A stretch of 32,427 nucleotides of DNA from assembly GCA_012517875.1 (NCBI GenBank), contig JAAYUB010000047.1, positions 1 through 32,427 of the forward strand. Direction: 5' to 3'. The notes below the pieces were generated by a model. That model was not told the origin of the DNA and searched no databases. It worked only from the letters and a program-made list of their open reading frames with translations. The translations under genes were made by a program, and so were the position numbers. Position 1 is the first letter of the stretch. Each line of letters starts with the position of its first letter. The DNA is from Acidobacteriota bacterium (lineage in GTDB: Bacteria; Acidobacteriota; JAAYUB01). Positions 8,463-15,828 of the stretch are shown here, piece by piece.

Positions 8463-8491
8463 TTGACAGGGCTGCAGCCATCCAGTAGCAT
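8463..8491 (+). promoter_or_regulatory. candidate sigma-70 promoter for pcnB
   Basis: TTGACA (8463-8468), a 17-bp spacer and TAGCAT (8486-8491). The -35 is consensus and the -10 matches four of six. It lies just outside the repeat block and about 70 nt before the chosen start at 8562. Confidence 0.45.
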
Positions 8492-8561
8492 GACTTGGAC
8501 GTGCCGTCCCGTCGGCACGGAGCATCCGGGCCGAGGCGGCCCGCTCACGAAGACGAAACGC

Positions 8562-9980
8562 ATGAACGGCTCCGATCCCCTGATCATCCCCCGCGCGCAG
8601 CATCCGATTTCCCGAAGGAATATCAGTTCGAACGTGCTCAAGGTGCTGGCGCACCTGCGCCGTAACGGCCACACGGCCTACATCGTGGGCGGCGGGGTCC
8701 GCGATCTGTTGCTGGGGCGCCGGCCCAAGGACATGGACGTGGTCACCGACGCCACGCCAGCCCGGATCAAGAAGATCTTCCGCAACTGCCGCCTGGTGGG
8801 CCGCCGCTTCCGGCTGGCCCACGTCCACTTCCGCGATGAGATCGTGGAGGTGGCCACGTTCCGCTCGCCCGTCGAGGACACCGATGACGCGCCGGCTGAG
8901 GCGCACGCCGGACCGGAGGAGCTGCCGCCGCGGCTGGCCGGCATCGTCAAGAGCGAGGACGGCCAGATCCTGCGCGACAACGTGTTCGGCACGCCGGAGC
9001 AGGACGCCCGGCGGCGCGACTTCACCCTCAACGCCCTCTTCTACAACATCGATGATTTCGCCATCATCGACTATGTCGGCGGCTACCAGGACATCCAGGA
9101 CCGCCGCATTCGCTCCATCGGCGACCCGAACCAGCGCTTCATCGAGGACCCCGTCCGGATGATCCGGGCGGTGCGCTTCGCCGCCGCGCTGGGCTTCACC
9201 CTCGACGCCGAGACGCACGCCGCGCTGCTGGCCCACCGCGGCCTCATCGTCAAGGCGTCGTCGGAACGGATGTTCGAGGAGGTCCGCAAGCTGCTGCTGC
9301 TCGGCTCGGCCCGCCCCATCTTCGAGCTGCTCCACGCGACGGGACTGTTCACCCTTGTCTTCCCGGTGGCGCAGGCTGCCCTACCCGAGGGGGAGGGGGG
9401 GTGGTATTACGAGCACCTGCGCCGCGTGCTGGACTGGGTGGACGCCCGCGTGGCCGCCGGCGAGGCGGTGGACCTGGCCCTGCTGTTCGCCCTCATGTTC
9501 GGCCCGCTCATCGAACGGCGGGCCGGCGATCTCCAGGGCGACGAGCCCATGAGCGCCGTGACGGCCTACAAGCAGACCGTCGGCGAGTTCGTGGCCGAGA
9601 TGGCCCCCAGCGTCCGGATCCCCAACATCGTCGGGCTGGGGATCCGGGACATCCTGAGCAACCAGTGGCGCTTCCACCGGAACCAGGGCCGCCGGGCTGC
9701 CCGGCTGCTGCGGATGCCGGTGTTCGCCGACGCCTGGACCTACTTCCGGCTCATCCACGGGAGCACGGGCCGCGGCCCGGAGCTGTGCGCATGGTGGGAG
9801 TCGTTCCTGCAGGGCCAGGCGGTGCCGGAGAGCGCCGCCGCGGCCGCCGGGTTCGCCCCGCCGGCCAAACGCCGCCGGCGGCGCCGCCGGAGAGGCCGCC
9901 GCGGGCCGGGCGAGGGGCCGGCCGCGCCGCCGAACGGGGAGCCCGCCGAAGGCTGGACGGGATCGGGCCTGAGTTTTTAG
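8562..9980 (+). CDS. pcnB: poly(A) polymerase / tRNA nucleotidyltransferase family protein (PcnB-type)
   Basis: A 472-residue class II nucleotidyltransferase. The N-terminus IPRAQHPISRRNIS, followed by VGGGVRDLLLGRRPKDMDVVTD with metal-binding Asp57 and Asp59, and then FRNCRLVGRRFRLAHV, is the PcnB pattern. The next motifs are RRDFTLNALFY and RFIEDPVRMIRAVRFAA, also as in E. coli poly(A) polymerase I, which adds 3' A tails to RNA and promotes its decay. The start at 8562 gives the usual PcnB N-terminus; its ribosome binding site is weak. Longer starts at 8445 or 8490 would include the promoter. The C-terminus (about 435-472) is a disordered, very basic tail with eight consecutive Arg, which could bind RNA. 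A CCA-adding role cannot be excluded. The HD-domain gene starts 22 bp downstream. Confidence 0.92.
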   Translation: MNGSDPLIIPRAQHPISRRNISSNVLKVLAHLRRNGHTAYIVGGGVRDLLLGRRPKDMDVVTDATPARIKKIFRNCRLVGRRFRLAHVHFRDEIVEVATFRSPVEDTDDAPAEAHAGPEELPPRLAGIVKSEDGQILRDNVFGTPEQDARRRDFTLNALFYNIDDFAIIDYVGGYQDIQDRRIRSIGDPNQRFIEDPVRMIRAVRFAAALGFTLDAETHAALLAHRGLIVKASSERMFEEVRKLLLLGSARPIFELLHATGLFTLVFPVAQAALPEGEGGWYYEHLRRVLDWVDARVAAGEAVDLALLFALMFGPLIERRAGDLQGDEPMSAVTAYKQTVGEFVAEMAPSVRIPNIVGLGIRDILSNQWRFHRNQGRRAARLLRMPVFADAWTYFRLIHGSTGRGPELCAWWESFLQGQAVPESAAAAAGFAPPAKRRRRRRRRGRRGPGEGPAAPPNGEPAEGWTGSGLSF

Positions 9981-10002
9981 TCCATCACGGGGAGTGCCGA
10001 GC

Positions 10003-11163
10003 ATGAGGACGATCATCAACGCGCACCAGTTCCTGAGCCTGTCCGCGTCGATCAACTACCAGCTGTCGGCCTCGCCCATCAACTGGCGGGCCGTTCTGGC
10101 CCTGGTGGTGGGCAACCGCCTCGACGAGGCGGACAACGAGATCATCCTGGAGGCACTCCACTACCTGGGCGAGGCGTACGGGCAGACGAAGCGCCGCCTG
10201 GGGCCGTACGCCATCATCCACCCCATCCGCGCCATGGCCCTGCTCAGCCGCGCGGTGGAGAAGTTCACCCTCCTCGACCTGCTCACCATCCTCTTCCACG
10301 ACAAGCAGGAGGACATCACGGCGGACCGCTACCCGGCGGACGCCTGGCGGTCGCTGGAGGTGCATTACGCCGCCCTCATCCGCCGGCTCAAGCCCGAGGA
10401 TGAGTGGTTCCTCAACGAGCGGCTGGAGATCCTGGCGATCCAGCCCGGCGAGAAATACTACAACTACCTGGGCCGGATGCTGGAGCGCGCCCACCAGACG
10501 CCGGAGCTGGTCCGCATCAAGCTGGCCGACCGGTTGGACAACACGCTGGACCTGCGCATGGACCTGTACAGCGACAAGGCCGACATCGAGTGCTACGAAA
10601 TGATCTTCGCGCTGCTGTTCACCGAGACGCGCGCCCGCTTCTGCGTGCGACCACCCCACCCGGTGCCGGGGAAGATCAACGGCGCCCGCCGGCTGTACCA
10701 GATGTTCAAGAACGCGGTGTTTCTCTCGCTGCTCCGCGACGCCGGACTGGACCGCATCGACACGGCCTGCGAGCGCCTGTTCGCCACCATCGCCCGGACC
10801 AGCCTGTCGGAGGCGCAGCGCATCCTGCAGCACATCTTCATGTACCACCTGCAGGAGATGCAGGACCAGCGGGCGATCCTGATGGACGTGATGACGTACT
10901 GCCAGCAGGGCGCCGTCACGCGGGTCACGCCCACGAGCGCCACTCACCGGCTGGACGGCCTGTTCAAGTACCGCTTCGATCACGAGGACAAGGAGACCCG
11001 CAACCGCAGCCTGGACGAGCTCTACAAGGACAAGCCCCTGATGGCCGAATCGGCGCTGGCTTTTATGGCGGTGTTTTCCAGCTTTCTGATGGATCCCGAC
11101 TTCAAGATCCGGGGCATCGACGCAGCAGGCATCCATCCGGATTCGGCCGGGCCTGAGGCCTGA
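10003..11163 (+). CDS. HD-domain protein resembling the RelA/SpoT hydrolase domain
   Basis: A 386-residue cytoplasmic protein. GGGGAG at 9989-9994 fits the ATG at 10003; the upstream in-frame GTG overlaps that site. An HD signature is visible: His73 in IIHPIRAM, His99-Asp100 in FHDKQEDI with Glu103-Asp104, and Asp176 in KLADRLDN. Order and spacing match the (p)ppGpp hydrolase domain of RelA/SpoT (HP, HDxxED, KLADRxxN). No synthetase, TGS or ACT domain follows. The rest (about 200-386) is mostly helical and includes RARFCVRPPHPVPGKINGARRLYQMF. A manganese-dependent phosphohydrolase acting on a nucleotide is likely, but the substrate is unknown. The tight operon with a poly(A) polymerase homologue hints at RNA or nucleotide metabolism. 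Confidence 0.8.
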   Translation: MRTIINAHQFLSLSASINYQLSASPINWRAVLALVVGNRLDEADNEIILEALHYLGEAYGQTKRRLGPYAIIHPIRAMALLSRAVEKFTLLDLLTILFHDKQEDITADRYPADAWRSLEVHYAALIRRLKPEDEWFLNERLEILAIQPGEKYYNYLGRMLERAHQTPELVRIKLADRLDNTLDLRMDLYSDKADIECYEMIFALLFTETRARFCVRPPHPVPGKINGARRLYQMFKNAVFLSLLRDAGLDRIDTACERLFATIARTSLSEAQRILQHIFMYHLQEMQDQRAILMDVMTYCQQGAVTRVTPTSATHRLDGLFKYRFDHEDKETRNRSLDELYKDKPLMAESALAFMAVFSSFLMDPDFKIRGIDAAGIHPDSAGPEA

Positions 11164-11179
11164 TCGTCGCTGTTCACTC

Positions 11180-11640
11180 AAAGTTGAGGGTTCGTGCTCG
11201 TAATCGTAATTCGTAATCGTAATTCATAATCGTTATCGAACCGTTTGAATGTTTGAATGTTTGAACGTTCACAGGTTCTCAACAGTTGATAGTTGATGGT
11301 TGATCGTTGAGCGTCCGGCACGCGCCCGGCACTTTCGGGCCGGGATCGTGGCGCAATGGCTGATTGATCCGACCTCGCCACCGTCGATGACGCGCCGATC
11401 ACGATTTCATTATGAGCACGATTAAGAGCACGAACCCTCATAATTCTTTGTGTCCTTCGTGCCTTCGTGGTGAACGATTCGGACTTCGGAAATCGGACAT
11501 CGGATTTCGTGCTCGTAATTCGTAATCGTACTCGTAATCGTGATCGTAATCGGACCTGGGATCTGGGTTCTGGGCCCTAAGGTCCGAATTCCAGTTCCCA
11601 GCACCCAGGTCCCAGGTCCCGGATCCCATCTTCCATCAAC
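11180..11640. repeat. composite repeat block D with core copy 2
   Basis: From left to right: cgtaat 6-mers, three tandem copies of gtttgaat/c (11243-11266), gttgat units, the core element in reverse orientation (11299-11406), 'ccttcgtgccttcgtggtgaac', tcggac units, more cgtaat/cgtgat 6-mers and ctgggatctgggttctggg 7-mers. This is nearly block A read on the opposite strand. The spacer 11164-11880 otherwise holds the 8-bp tandem array and a promoter, and no gene. Confidence 0.8.
11299..11406 (-). repeat. core repeat element, copy 2
   Basis: It matches copy 1 (334-438) as its reverse complement and copy 3 (12551-12658) in the same direction. The large hairpin keeps CCCGGC/GCCGGG while its loop reads ACTTTCGG in place of CCTGGCGG. 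The second, small hairpin is weakened here. Confidence 0.8.
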
Positions 11641-11752
11641 CGCACGAATGGACTCGTATCTAGACAGCCAATAAAATTTAAGCAATAACCAATAATCCGA
11701 AATGACCAATGACCATTCTTCAATGAAAAATGATCAATGAATCCCTGTTCCC

Positions 11753-11807
11753 ATTCACCTATTCACCTATTCACCTATTCACCTATTCACCTATTCACCT
11801 ATTCACC
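11753..11807 (+). repeat. 8-bp tandem repeat, 6.9 copies of attcacct
   Basis: Six exact copies of attcacct (11753-11800) and a seventh lacking its last base. Related attcaccc units occur twice at the end of block C (about 8406-8423). Array length is likely to vary by slippage. An open frame through the array reads into the HAD gene but has no ribosome binding site. Confidence 0.95.
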
Positions 11808-11820
11808 ATCCTCCTATCCC

Positions 11821-11849
11821 TGGCCATGCCTCTCACTTGGGCATACAAT
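11821..11849 (+). promoter_or_regulatory. candidate promoter for the HAD gene
   Basis: TGGCCA (11821-11826), a 17-bp spacer and TACAAT (11844-11849). Four of six and five of six bases match consensus. It lies just after the tandem array and about 32 nt upstream of the GTG start at 11881. Confidence 0.4.
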
Positions 11850-11880
11850 AGATCAGTTACTTCATCGCCGGAGCGAGGCC

Positions 11881-12384
11881 GTGAACCGCAGCGAACGGTG
11901 CGTGCTCTTCGACTGGGGGGACACCTTGATGGTGGATTTCCCCGGTTGCCGTGGGCCGATGATCGGCTGGCCGAAGCTGGCGGCGCTGCCGGGGGCGGCC
12001 GAGACGCTGGCCGCCCTGCACCCCGCGTGGACGCTGGCGCTGGCCACCAATGCCGCCGATTCGGACGAGGCGCAGATCCGAGCCGCCCTGCGCCGGGTGG
12101 ATCTGGATCGATGGCTCGACCGCGTCTACTGCTACCGGCGGATCGGCCACCCCAAGCCGAGCGCGGCGTTTTTCGAATCCGTCCTGCGCGATCTCGGCCT
12201 GGTGGCGCCGCGCGTCGTCATGGTGGGCGACGATTACGACAAGGACGTGCAAGGGGCGCGGCAGGCGGGCCTGCGCGCCGTGTGGCTCAACCGGCGCACC
12301 GGCGACCGGCCGGAGGGAGAAGGTCTCCGAACCATCCTGGATCTGGGGGAATTGCCGGGCGTTCTGGAGAATTGGGAAAGGTGA
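11881..12384 (+). CDS. HAD-superfamily hydrolase
   Basis: A 167-residue cytoplasmic phosphatase-like protein. The GTG at 11881 is chosen because GGAG lies 7 nt upstream and the HAD fold begins directly (VLFDWGDTL, Asp11 nucleophile). An upstream ATG would add residues encoded by the attcacct array. Motif II is the T/N in LALATNAADSD, motif III the Lys in GHPKPS, and motif IV GDDYDKD with its acidic pair, followed by GARQAGLRAVWLNR. Motif I reads D-W-G-D-T. Compared with canonical DxDGT the third and fourth positions are exchanged, so the usual general acid at +2 is Gly. The cap is minimal. It resembles phosphoglycolate phosphatase/haloacid dehalogenase-like proteins of unknown substrate. It stands alone between repeat blocks D and E. 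Confidence 0.88.
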   Translation: MNRSERCVLFDWGDTLMVDFPGCRGPMIGWPKLAALPGAAETLAALHPAWTLALATNAADSDEAQIRAALRRVDLDRWLDRVYCYRRIGHPKPSAAFFESVLRDLGLVAPRVVMVGDDYDKDVQGARQAGLRAVWLNRRTGDRPEGEGLRTILDLGELPGVLENWER

Positions 12385-12394
12385 ATCGGTGAAA

Positions 12395-12735
12395 CGGTAT
12401 CCGTGCTCGTAATTCGTAATCGTGCTCGCAATTCGTAATCGGATCTGGGACCTGGGTTCTGGGTCCTGGGTCCTAGGGTTCGAATTCCAGGTCCCAGCAC
12501 CCAGGACCCGGTTCCCAAGTTCACAGGTTCGCGGATAGTTGATCGTTGATGGTTGATCGTTGAGCGTTCGGCACGCACCCGGCCCTGGCGGGCCGGGATC
12601 GTGGCGCGATGGCTGATTGATCCGATCCCGTCACCGTCGATGACGCGCCGATCACGATTTCAATTACGATCACGATTACGAATTACGATTACGAGCACGA
12701 ACCTTCAACTTTCAACCATCAACTATCAACTATCC
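12395..12735. repeat. composite repeat block E with core copy 3
   Basis: It carries cgtaat/cgtgct 6-mers, about five units of the ctgggtc type (12441-12477), gttgatcgttgat units, the core element at 12551-12658, then cgattacg 6-mers and caactat 7-mers. The order matches block D. It fills the whole gap between the convergent HAD and metallophosphoesterase genes, and no gene is seen in it. Confidence 0.8.
12551..12658 (-). repeat. core repeat element, copy 3
   Basis: The best-preserved copy. CCCGGCCC and GGGCCGGG form an 8-bp stem with a TGGC loop, and CGTCA/TGACG a smaller one. Orientation is the same as copy 2 and opposite to copy 1. Confidence 0.8.
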
Positions 12736-12746
12736 ACCATCATCGA

Positions 12747-13910
12747 TCAACTCTGCAGATTGAATGCGACCTCGATGAGCACGATTTCCGGGCGGTTGCC
12801 CACGCGGACGGGCGGGCCCCATGTGCCGAAGCCGCACGACACGTAAATCTGCGTGCCGCCAATCCGCCCGTACCCGTAGCTGATGGGATAGATCGAACGG
12901 GTGATCAGGCTGAGCGGCCAGAGCTGGCCGTGGTGGGTGTGCCCCGACACCTGCAAGTCCACGCCGTGCCGCGTCGCGTCGTCCAGCCGGAACGGCTGGT
13001 GGTCCATGAGGATCACGGGCCGGGCGCGGTCGGCGGCGCGGAGCACCTCGGCCAGCGGCCTGCGCTCGGCGCCGGTGAAGCGGCCCTTCATGCGGTCCTC
13101 GCGGCCGGCCAGCCAGATCCCGCCCGGCAGCGCCACCGCCTCGTCGCGCAGCACCCGGATGCCGTGCGCCTCCAGGTACCGCACCGCCGGCTCGGCGCCG
13201 CCGATGTACTCGTGGTTGCCGGTGCACGCCCAGACGCCCAGCGGCGCGCGCAGCTGAAGCAGCTGCCGGCCCAGGTCCTGGCGGATGACGGGCTCCAGGT
13301 CCTCATCCACGATGTCGCCGGGCAGGAGGATGAGATCGGGTCTCAGTCCGGCCACCGCGGTCACCAGGTCGCCCACGAGTGAGTTACCCACGAGGGTGCC
13401 CAGGTGGATGTCCGACGCCATGGCGATCCGCAGACTCGTCCGGCCCTCGACCACCTTGGGGATCGTCACGGCCAGGCGGCGCACCTGCGGACTGCGCGCA
13501 TTCCAGAAGCCGAAGCCCACGGTGAGGGCGGCGGCCGCCAACACCGCGGCGAAGGCAACCAGGCGGGCGCAGGGCAGATGGTCCGTCACCGCCGCCGGCA
13601 AGATGTGGAACCAGCGGTGCAGCAAGCGCAACAGGTCCACCAGCACCGCGCCGAGGATGAGATACAGCATCAGCGCCAGCCAGAAGGAGCCCACCCAGAC
13701 CAGCACCGTGGCCGGACCGATCCAGTCGGTGCGTTCCAGCAGGCGGCCGGCGATGAACGCCGCCGCGCCCAGTCCGAACACCACCGTGACGACGATCCGC
13801 CACGGCGAGCCGGCGGGGAGGGCCTGCCAGCCGCGCCGGAAGATGTAGGCGTTCAGCAGGAAGTACAGAATGAAAAAAACAGAAAAAAAGATGATGAAGC
13901 TGGCTTTCAT
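12747..13910 (-). CDS. membrane-anchored metallophosphoesterase (YaeI/YkuE-like)
   Basis: A 387-residue protein. The ATG at 13910 starts the first membrane helix (IIFFSVFFILYFLL); no strong Shine-Dalgarno is seen, but longer starts cross the divergent promoters. Four or five transmembrane helices occupy residues 1-145. A calcineurin-like phosphoesterase domain follows with all five metal motifs: SDIHLG (DxH), LPGDIVDED (GDxxD), TGNHEY (GNHE), the His in LMDHQPF, and SGHTHHGQLWP (GHTHxG). This layout is typical of YkuE/YaeI-type enzymes. Some relatives hydrolyse UDP-2,3-diacylglucosamine or other phosphodiesters, but the substrate here is not evident. It diverges from the DUF2914 gene with paired promoters. 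Confidence 0.92.
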   Translation of the reverse strand: MKASFIIFFSVFFILYFLLNAYIFRRGWQALPAGSPWRIVVTVVFGLGAAAFIAGRLLERTDWIGPATVLVWVGSFWLALMLYLILGAVLVDLLRLLHRWFHILPAAVTDHLPCARLVAFAAVLAAAALTVGFGFWNARSPQVRRLAVTIPKVVEGRTSLRIAMASDIHLGTLVGNSLVGDLVTAVAGLRPDLILLPGDIVDEDLEPVIRQDLGRQLLQLRAPLGVWACTGNHEYIGGAEPAVRYLEAHGIRVLRDEAVALPGGIWLAGREDRMKGRFTGAERRPLAEVLRAADRARPVILMDHQPFRLDDATRHGVDLQVSGHTHHGQLWPLSLITRSIYPISYGYGRIGGTQIYVSCGFGTWGPPVRVGNRPEIVLIEVAFNLQS

Positions 13911-13985
13911 GGCAGCGGCTTCTGGCGACCTCGCGAGGCGGCATCCGACGCGACGGCGACGCGCAGTCGGCCGGTTGAGACAGCC

Positions 13986-14014
13986 ATTGTAGGCAGACCT
14001 ACGGTGGCGTTCAA
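13986..14014 (-). promoter_or_regulatory. promoter for the membrane metallophosphoesterase
   Basis: Minus-strand TTGAAC (14014-14009), a 17-bp spacer and TACAAT (13991-13986). Four and five of six bases match consensus. It lies 24 bp from the opposing promoter at 14038-14066, so the two are divergent and do not overlap. Confidence 0.5.
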
Positions 14015-14037
14015 CGGCAAACTTGGGCCGGCCGCCC

Positions 14038-14066
14038 TTGACATCGCCGCCCTGTTGGTTTATGAG
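14038..14066 (+). promoter_or_regulatory. promoter for the DUF2914 gene
   Basis: TTGACA (14038-14043), a 17-bp spacer and TATGAG (14061-14066). The -35 is consensus, the -10 has four of six matches, and AGGAGG follows about 35 nt further on. Confidence 0.5.
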
Positions 14067-14111
14067 GGAGGCCACACCCCTGCGGGGGCAGGATCGGCGG
14101 AGGAGGCAACC

Positions 14112-14519
14112 ATGAAACACGTTGCGCGATGCGCGTTTCTGACAGCGGCGCTGGCGCTGCTGGCCGGCGCGGCGGCCGCCCAGGCGGTCGCCGGGCCCAT
14201 GGTGAAACTGGACCGGTTCGTCGTCTGCGCCAACGTGGAGAACCGCGAGCCGGTGGGCGAGGCAGACACGTTCCCCGCCACTACCGAGAAGGTGTTCGCC
14301 TTCGTGGAATTGAAAGAGGTCGCGGTGGACACTGAGATCGCCGTCGTCTGGTTTCACGACGAGCGCGAAGCGGGCCGGACCACCCTGGCAGTCCGGCAAG
14401 GAGCGCGCTGGCGCACCCACGCCTACAAGACGCTTCACAACCGCACCGGCGCCTGGCGGGTCGAGGTGCTCGATGCCGGCGGCGCCAAGCTGGGCGATGC
14501 TTCATTCACGGTGGAATAG
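14112..14519 (+). CDS. small secreted DUF2914 protein
   Basis: A 135-residue protein. ATG 14112 is placed by AGGAGG (14101-14106). A signal peptide is evident (residues 1-26, hydrophobic core FLTAALALLAGAAAA). The mature part matches the DUF2914 pattern: a beta-rich domain with FAFVELKEVAVDTEIAVVW, then WRTHAYKTL, WRVEVLDAGGAKLG and a final FTV strand. Family members are often periplasmic or membrane-tethered, and no activity is established. The gene has its own promoter and is convergent with the VWA operon, sharing the terminator region between them. Confidence 0.85.
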   Translation: MKHVARCAFLTAALALLAGAAAAQAVAGPMVKLDRFVVCANVENREPVGEADTFPATTEKVFAFVELKEVAVDTEIAVVWFHDEREAGRTTLAVRQGARWRTHAYKTLHNRTGAWRVEVLDAGGAKLGDASFTVE

Positions 14520-14541
14520 CGGCGCATGTTGGCGCCGCGAT

Positions 14542-14574
14542 AAAAAAAACGGGGCGGACCCGGTGTCCGCCCCG
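14542..14574 (-). terminator. intrinsic terminator of the VIT/VWA operon
   Basis: Read on the minus strand, a stem of 9-10 bp (GGGGCGGAC with GTCCGCCCC, loop ACCGG) is followed directly by eight T residues. It lies 64 nt beyond the stop of the VWA gene at 14638. It has no T-run in the plus direction. Confidence 0.9.
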
Positions 14575-14637
14575 AAGCCATGGGTAGGGAGGTAGGTCCC
14601 CGGCGGACGACCGCGCCGCCCGCCGGGACGGCGATGC

Positions 14638-15792
14638 TCATTTGTCGCCGGTGGCGTATTGGATGCCCTTGCTCTTGGCCTGCTCGGTGACGATGGCGCG
14701 CACCTGCTCGTCGAAGCCGCCCTTGCCCGCCGCCTTGCGCATCTCCTCGTTGATGTATTCCTGGCGCTTCTTCACCAGCTCGGCGATTCGGGCCTGGATT
14801 TTCCGGCGCTCCTCGGCCTTGGCCTTGAGGTAGGCCGCCTGCTGCTCTTTGGTCAGATTTTTCATCTCGGCGGGGAGTTCGTCCGCCTTTACCTCCTCGA
14901 GCTTGACCCGGTTGTCCTTCAGGTCGTCCACCAGGTCGCCGCCGCCCTGAACGGCCTTGCCGGTGCTGGCGTTGTAGGCCAGGCGGTCGGCCGCGGCGGG
15001 CGCGGCGGCGGCCTCGGCGGCCACCTGCTTGGCCATGACCTCGCCCCGTTTCCTCTCGCTGCCATAGGGGACCAGGGTGCGGCCGACTTCGGCGTTGAGT
15101 TTCGCCAGCTCGGCGTCCATGGGCGTGCTCACCACCTGCATGTCGCCCGACTGGCCGATGGCCACAAACTTCCCTTCGGCGCGGCCGGCGATGTCCTGCC
15201 AGACGGGGGTGGTCTCGCCGTGATTGCCGCACTGGACGGTGTTGATGATCAGGTCCTTCTTGACGGCAGCCTCGCAGGTCTTCGGGTACTTGACGTCATC
15301 GGGGTAGTCCATGTGGGGCGGGCAGTCGCCCACCAGGAAGATGATCTTGAGCACGCCCCGATCGGCACTCCAGGCCACCTTGGCCACGGCCTCGTGCAGC
15401 GCCTGGTTCACCGACTCGGGGGTGTCGCCGCCGCCGCCGGCCTGGAACTTCTGGAGGTTGGCATAGACGGCGTCGATGTCCTCGCTCAGGTCGTAGAAGC
15501 GGGTGACATATTCGTCGCCCCGGTCGCGGTAGCCGATGAGGGCGATCTTGAGCCTGGGCGTCGGTTTGGCTGAAACCATTTGGTTGGCGATGGACCAGAT
15601 CTTGAGCTTGGCCCCCTCGATGAGGCCGCCCATGGAGCCGGTGGTGTCCAGCACGAAACAGACCTCGATCCGGGGCGCCTCCGCGGCGGCGGCGGGCGTG
15701 TCGGCCTGGACGGCGGCCGCGGCCGGGGCGGCCGCAGCCGCCAGGAGCAGCGCCAGGACCAGGAGGGTGTGACGGGCGGTTCGGGTGTTCAT
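14638..15792 (-). CDS. secreted von Willebrand factor A domain protein
   Basis: A 384-residue protein. The ATG at 15792 has AAGGAG 6 nt upstream; an earlier ATG seven codons up lacks one. A signal peptide occupies about residues 1-28. The VWA domain follows, with the metal-ion-dependent adhesion site DTTGSMG at Asp49 (a DxTxS variant), GGGGDTPESV (Thr) and FLVGDCPPHMDY (Asp). Residues 270-384 are Lys/Glu/Ala-rich and look coiled (KNLTKEQQAAYLKAKAEERRKIQARIAELVKKRQEY). The protein probably binds a partner through magnesium. It lies 36 bp after the VIT-VWA gene in one operon, so the two may act as a pair at the envelope. Confidence 0.88.
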   Translation of the reverse strand: MNTRTARHTLLVLALLLAAAAAPAAAAVQADTPAAAAEAPRIEVCFVLDTTGSMGGLIEGAKLKIWSIANQMVSAKPTPRLKIALIGYRDRGDEYVTRFYDLSEDIDAVYANLQKFQAGGGGDTPESVNQALHEAVAKVAWSADRGVLKIIFLVGDCPPHMDYPDDVKYPKTCEAAVKKDLIINTVQCGNHGETTPVWQDIAGRAEGKFVAIGQSGDMQVVSTPMDAELAKLNAEVGRTLVPYGSERKRGEVMAKQVAAEAAAAPAAADRLAYNASTGKAVQGGGDLVDDLKDNRVKLEEVKADELPAEMKNLTKEQQAAYLKAKAEERRKIQARIAELVKKRQEYINEEMRKAAGKGGFDEQVRAIVTEQAKSKGIQYATGDK

Positions 15793-15828
15793 GTTCGTCT
15801 CCTTAGCATTCATGATGTCGGTTGCGGT

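Noticed and set aside
11753-11807. CRISPR-like array
   Set aside because: The units are 8 bp, directly tandem and lack spacers, and no cas gene is present.
11737-11880. N-terminal extension of the HAD protein through the attcacct array
   Set aside because: The extension is repeat-encoded (FTYSPIHL units). The GTG at 11881 has a ribosome site and directly starts the HAD fold.
13911-14438. Long N-terminal extension of the membrane metallophosphoesterase
   Set aside because: It would be antisense to the DUF2914 gene and cover both divergent promoters. The ATG at 13910 begins the first membrane helix.
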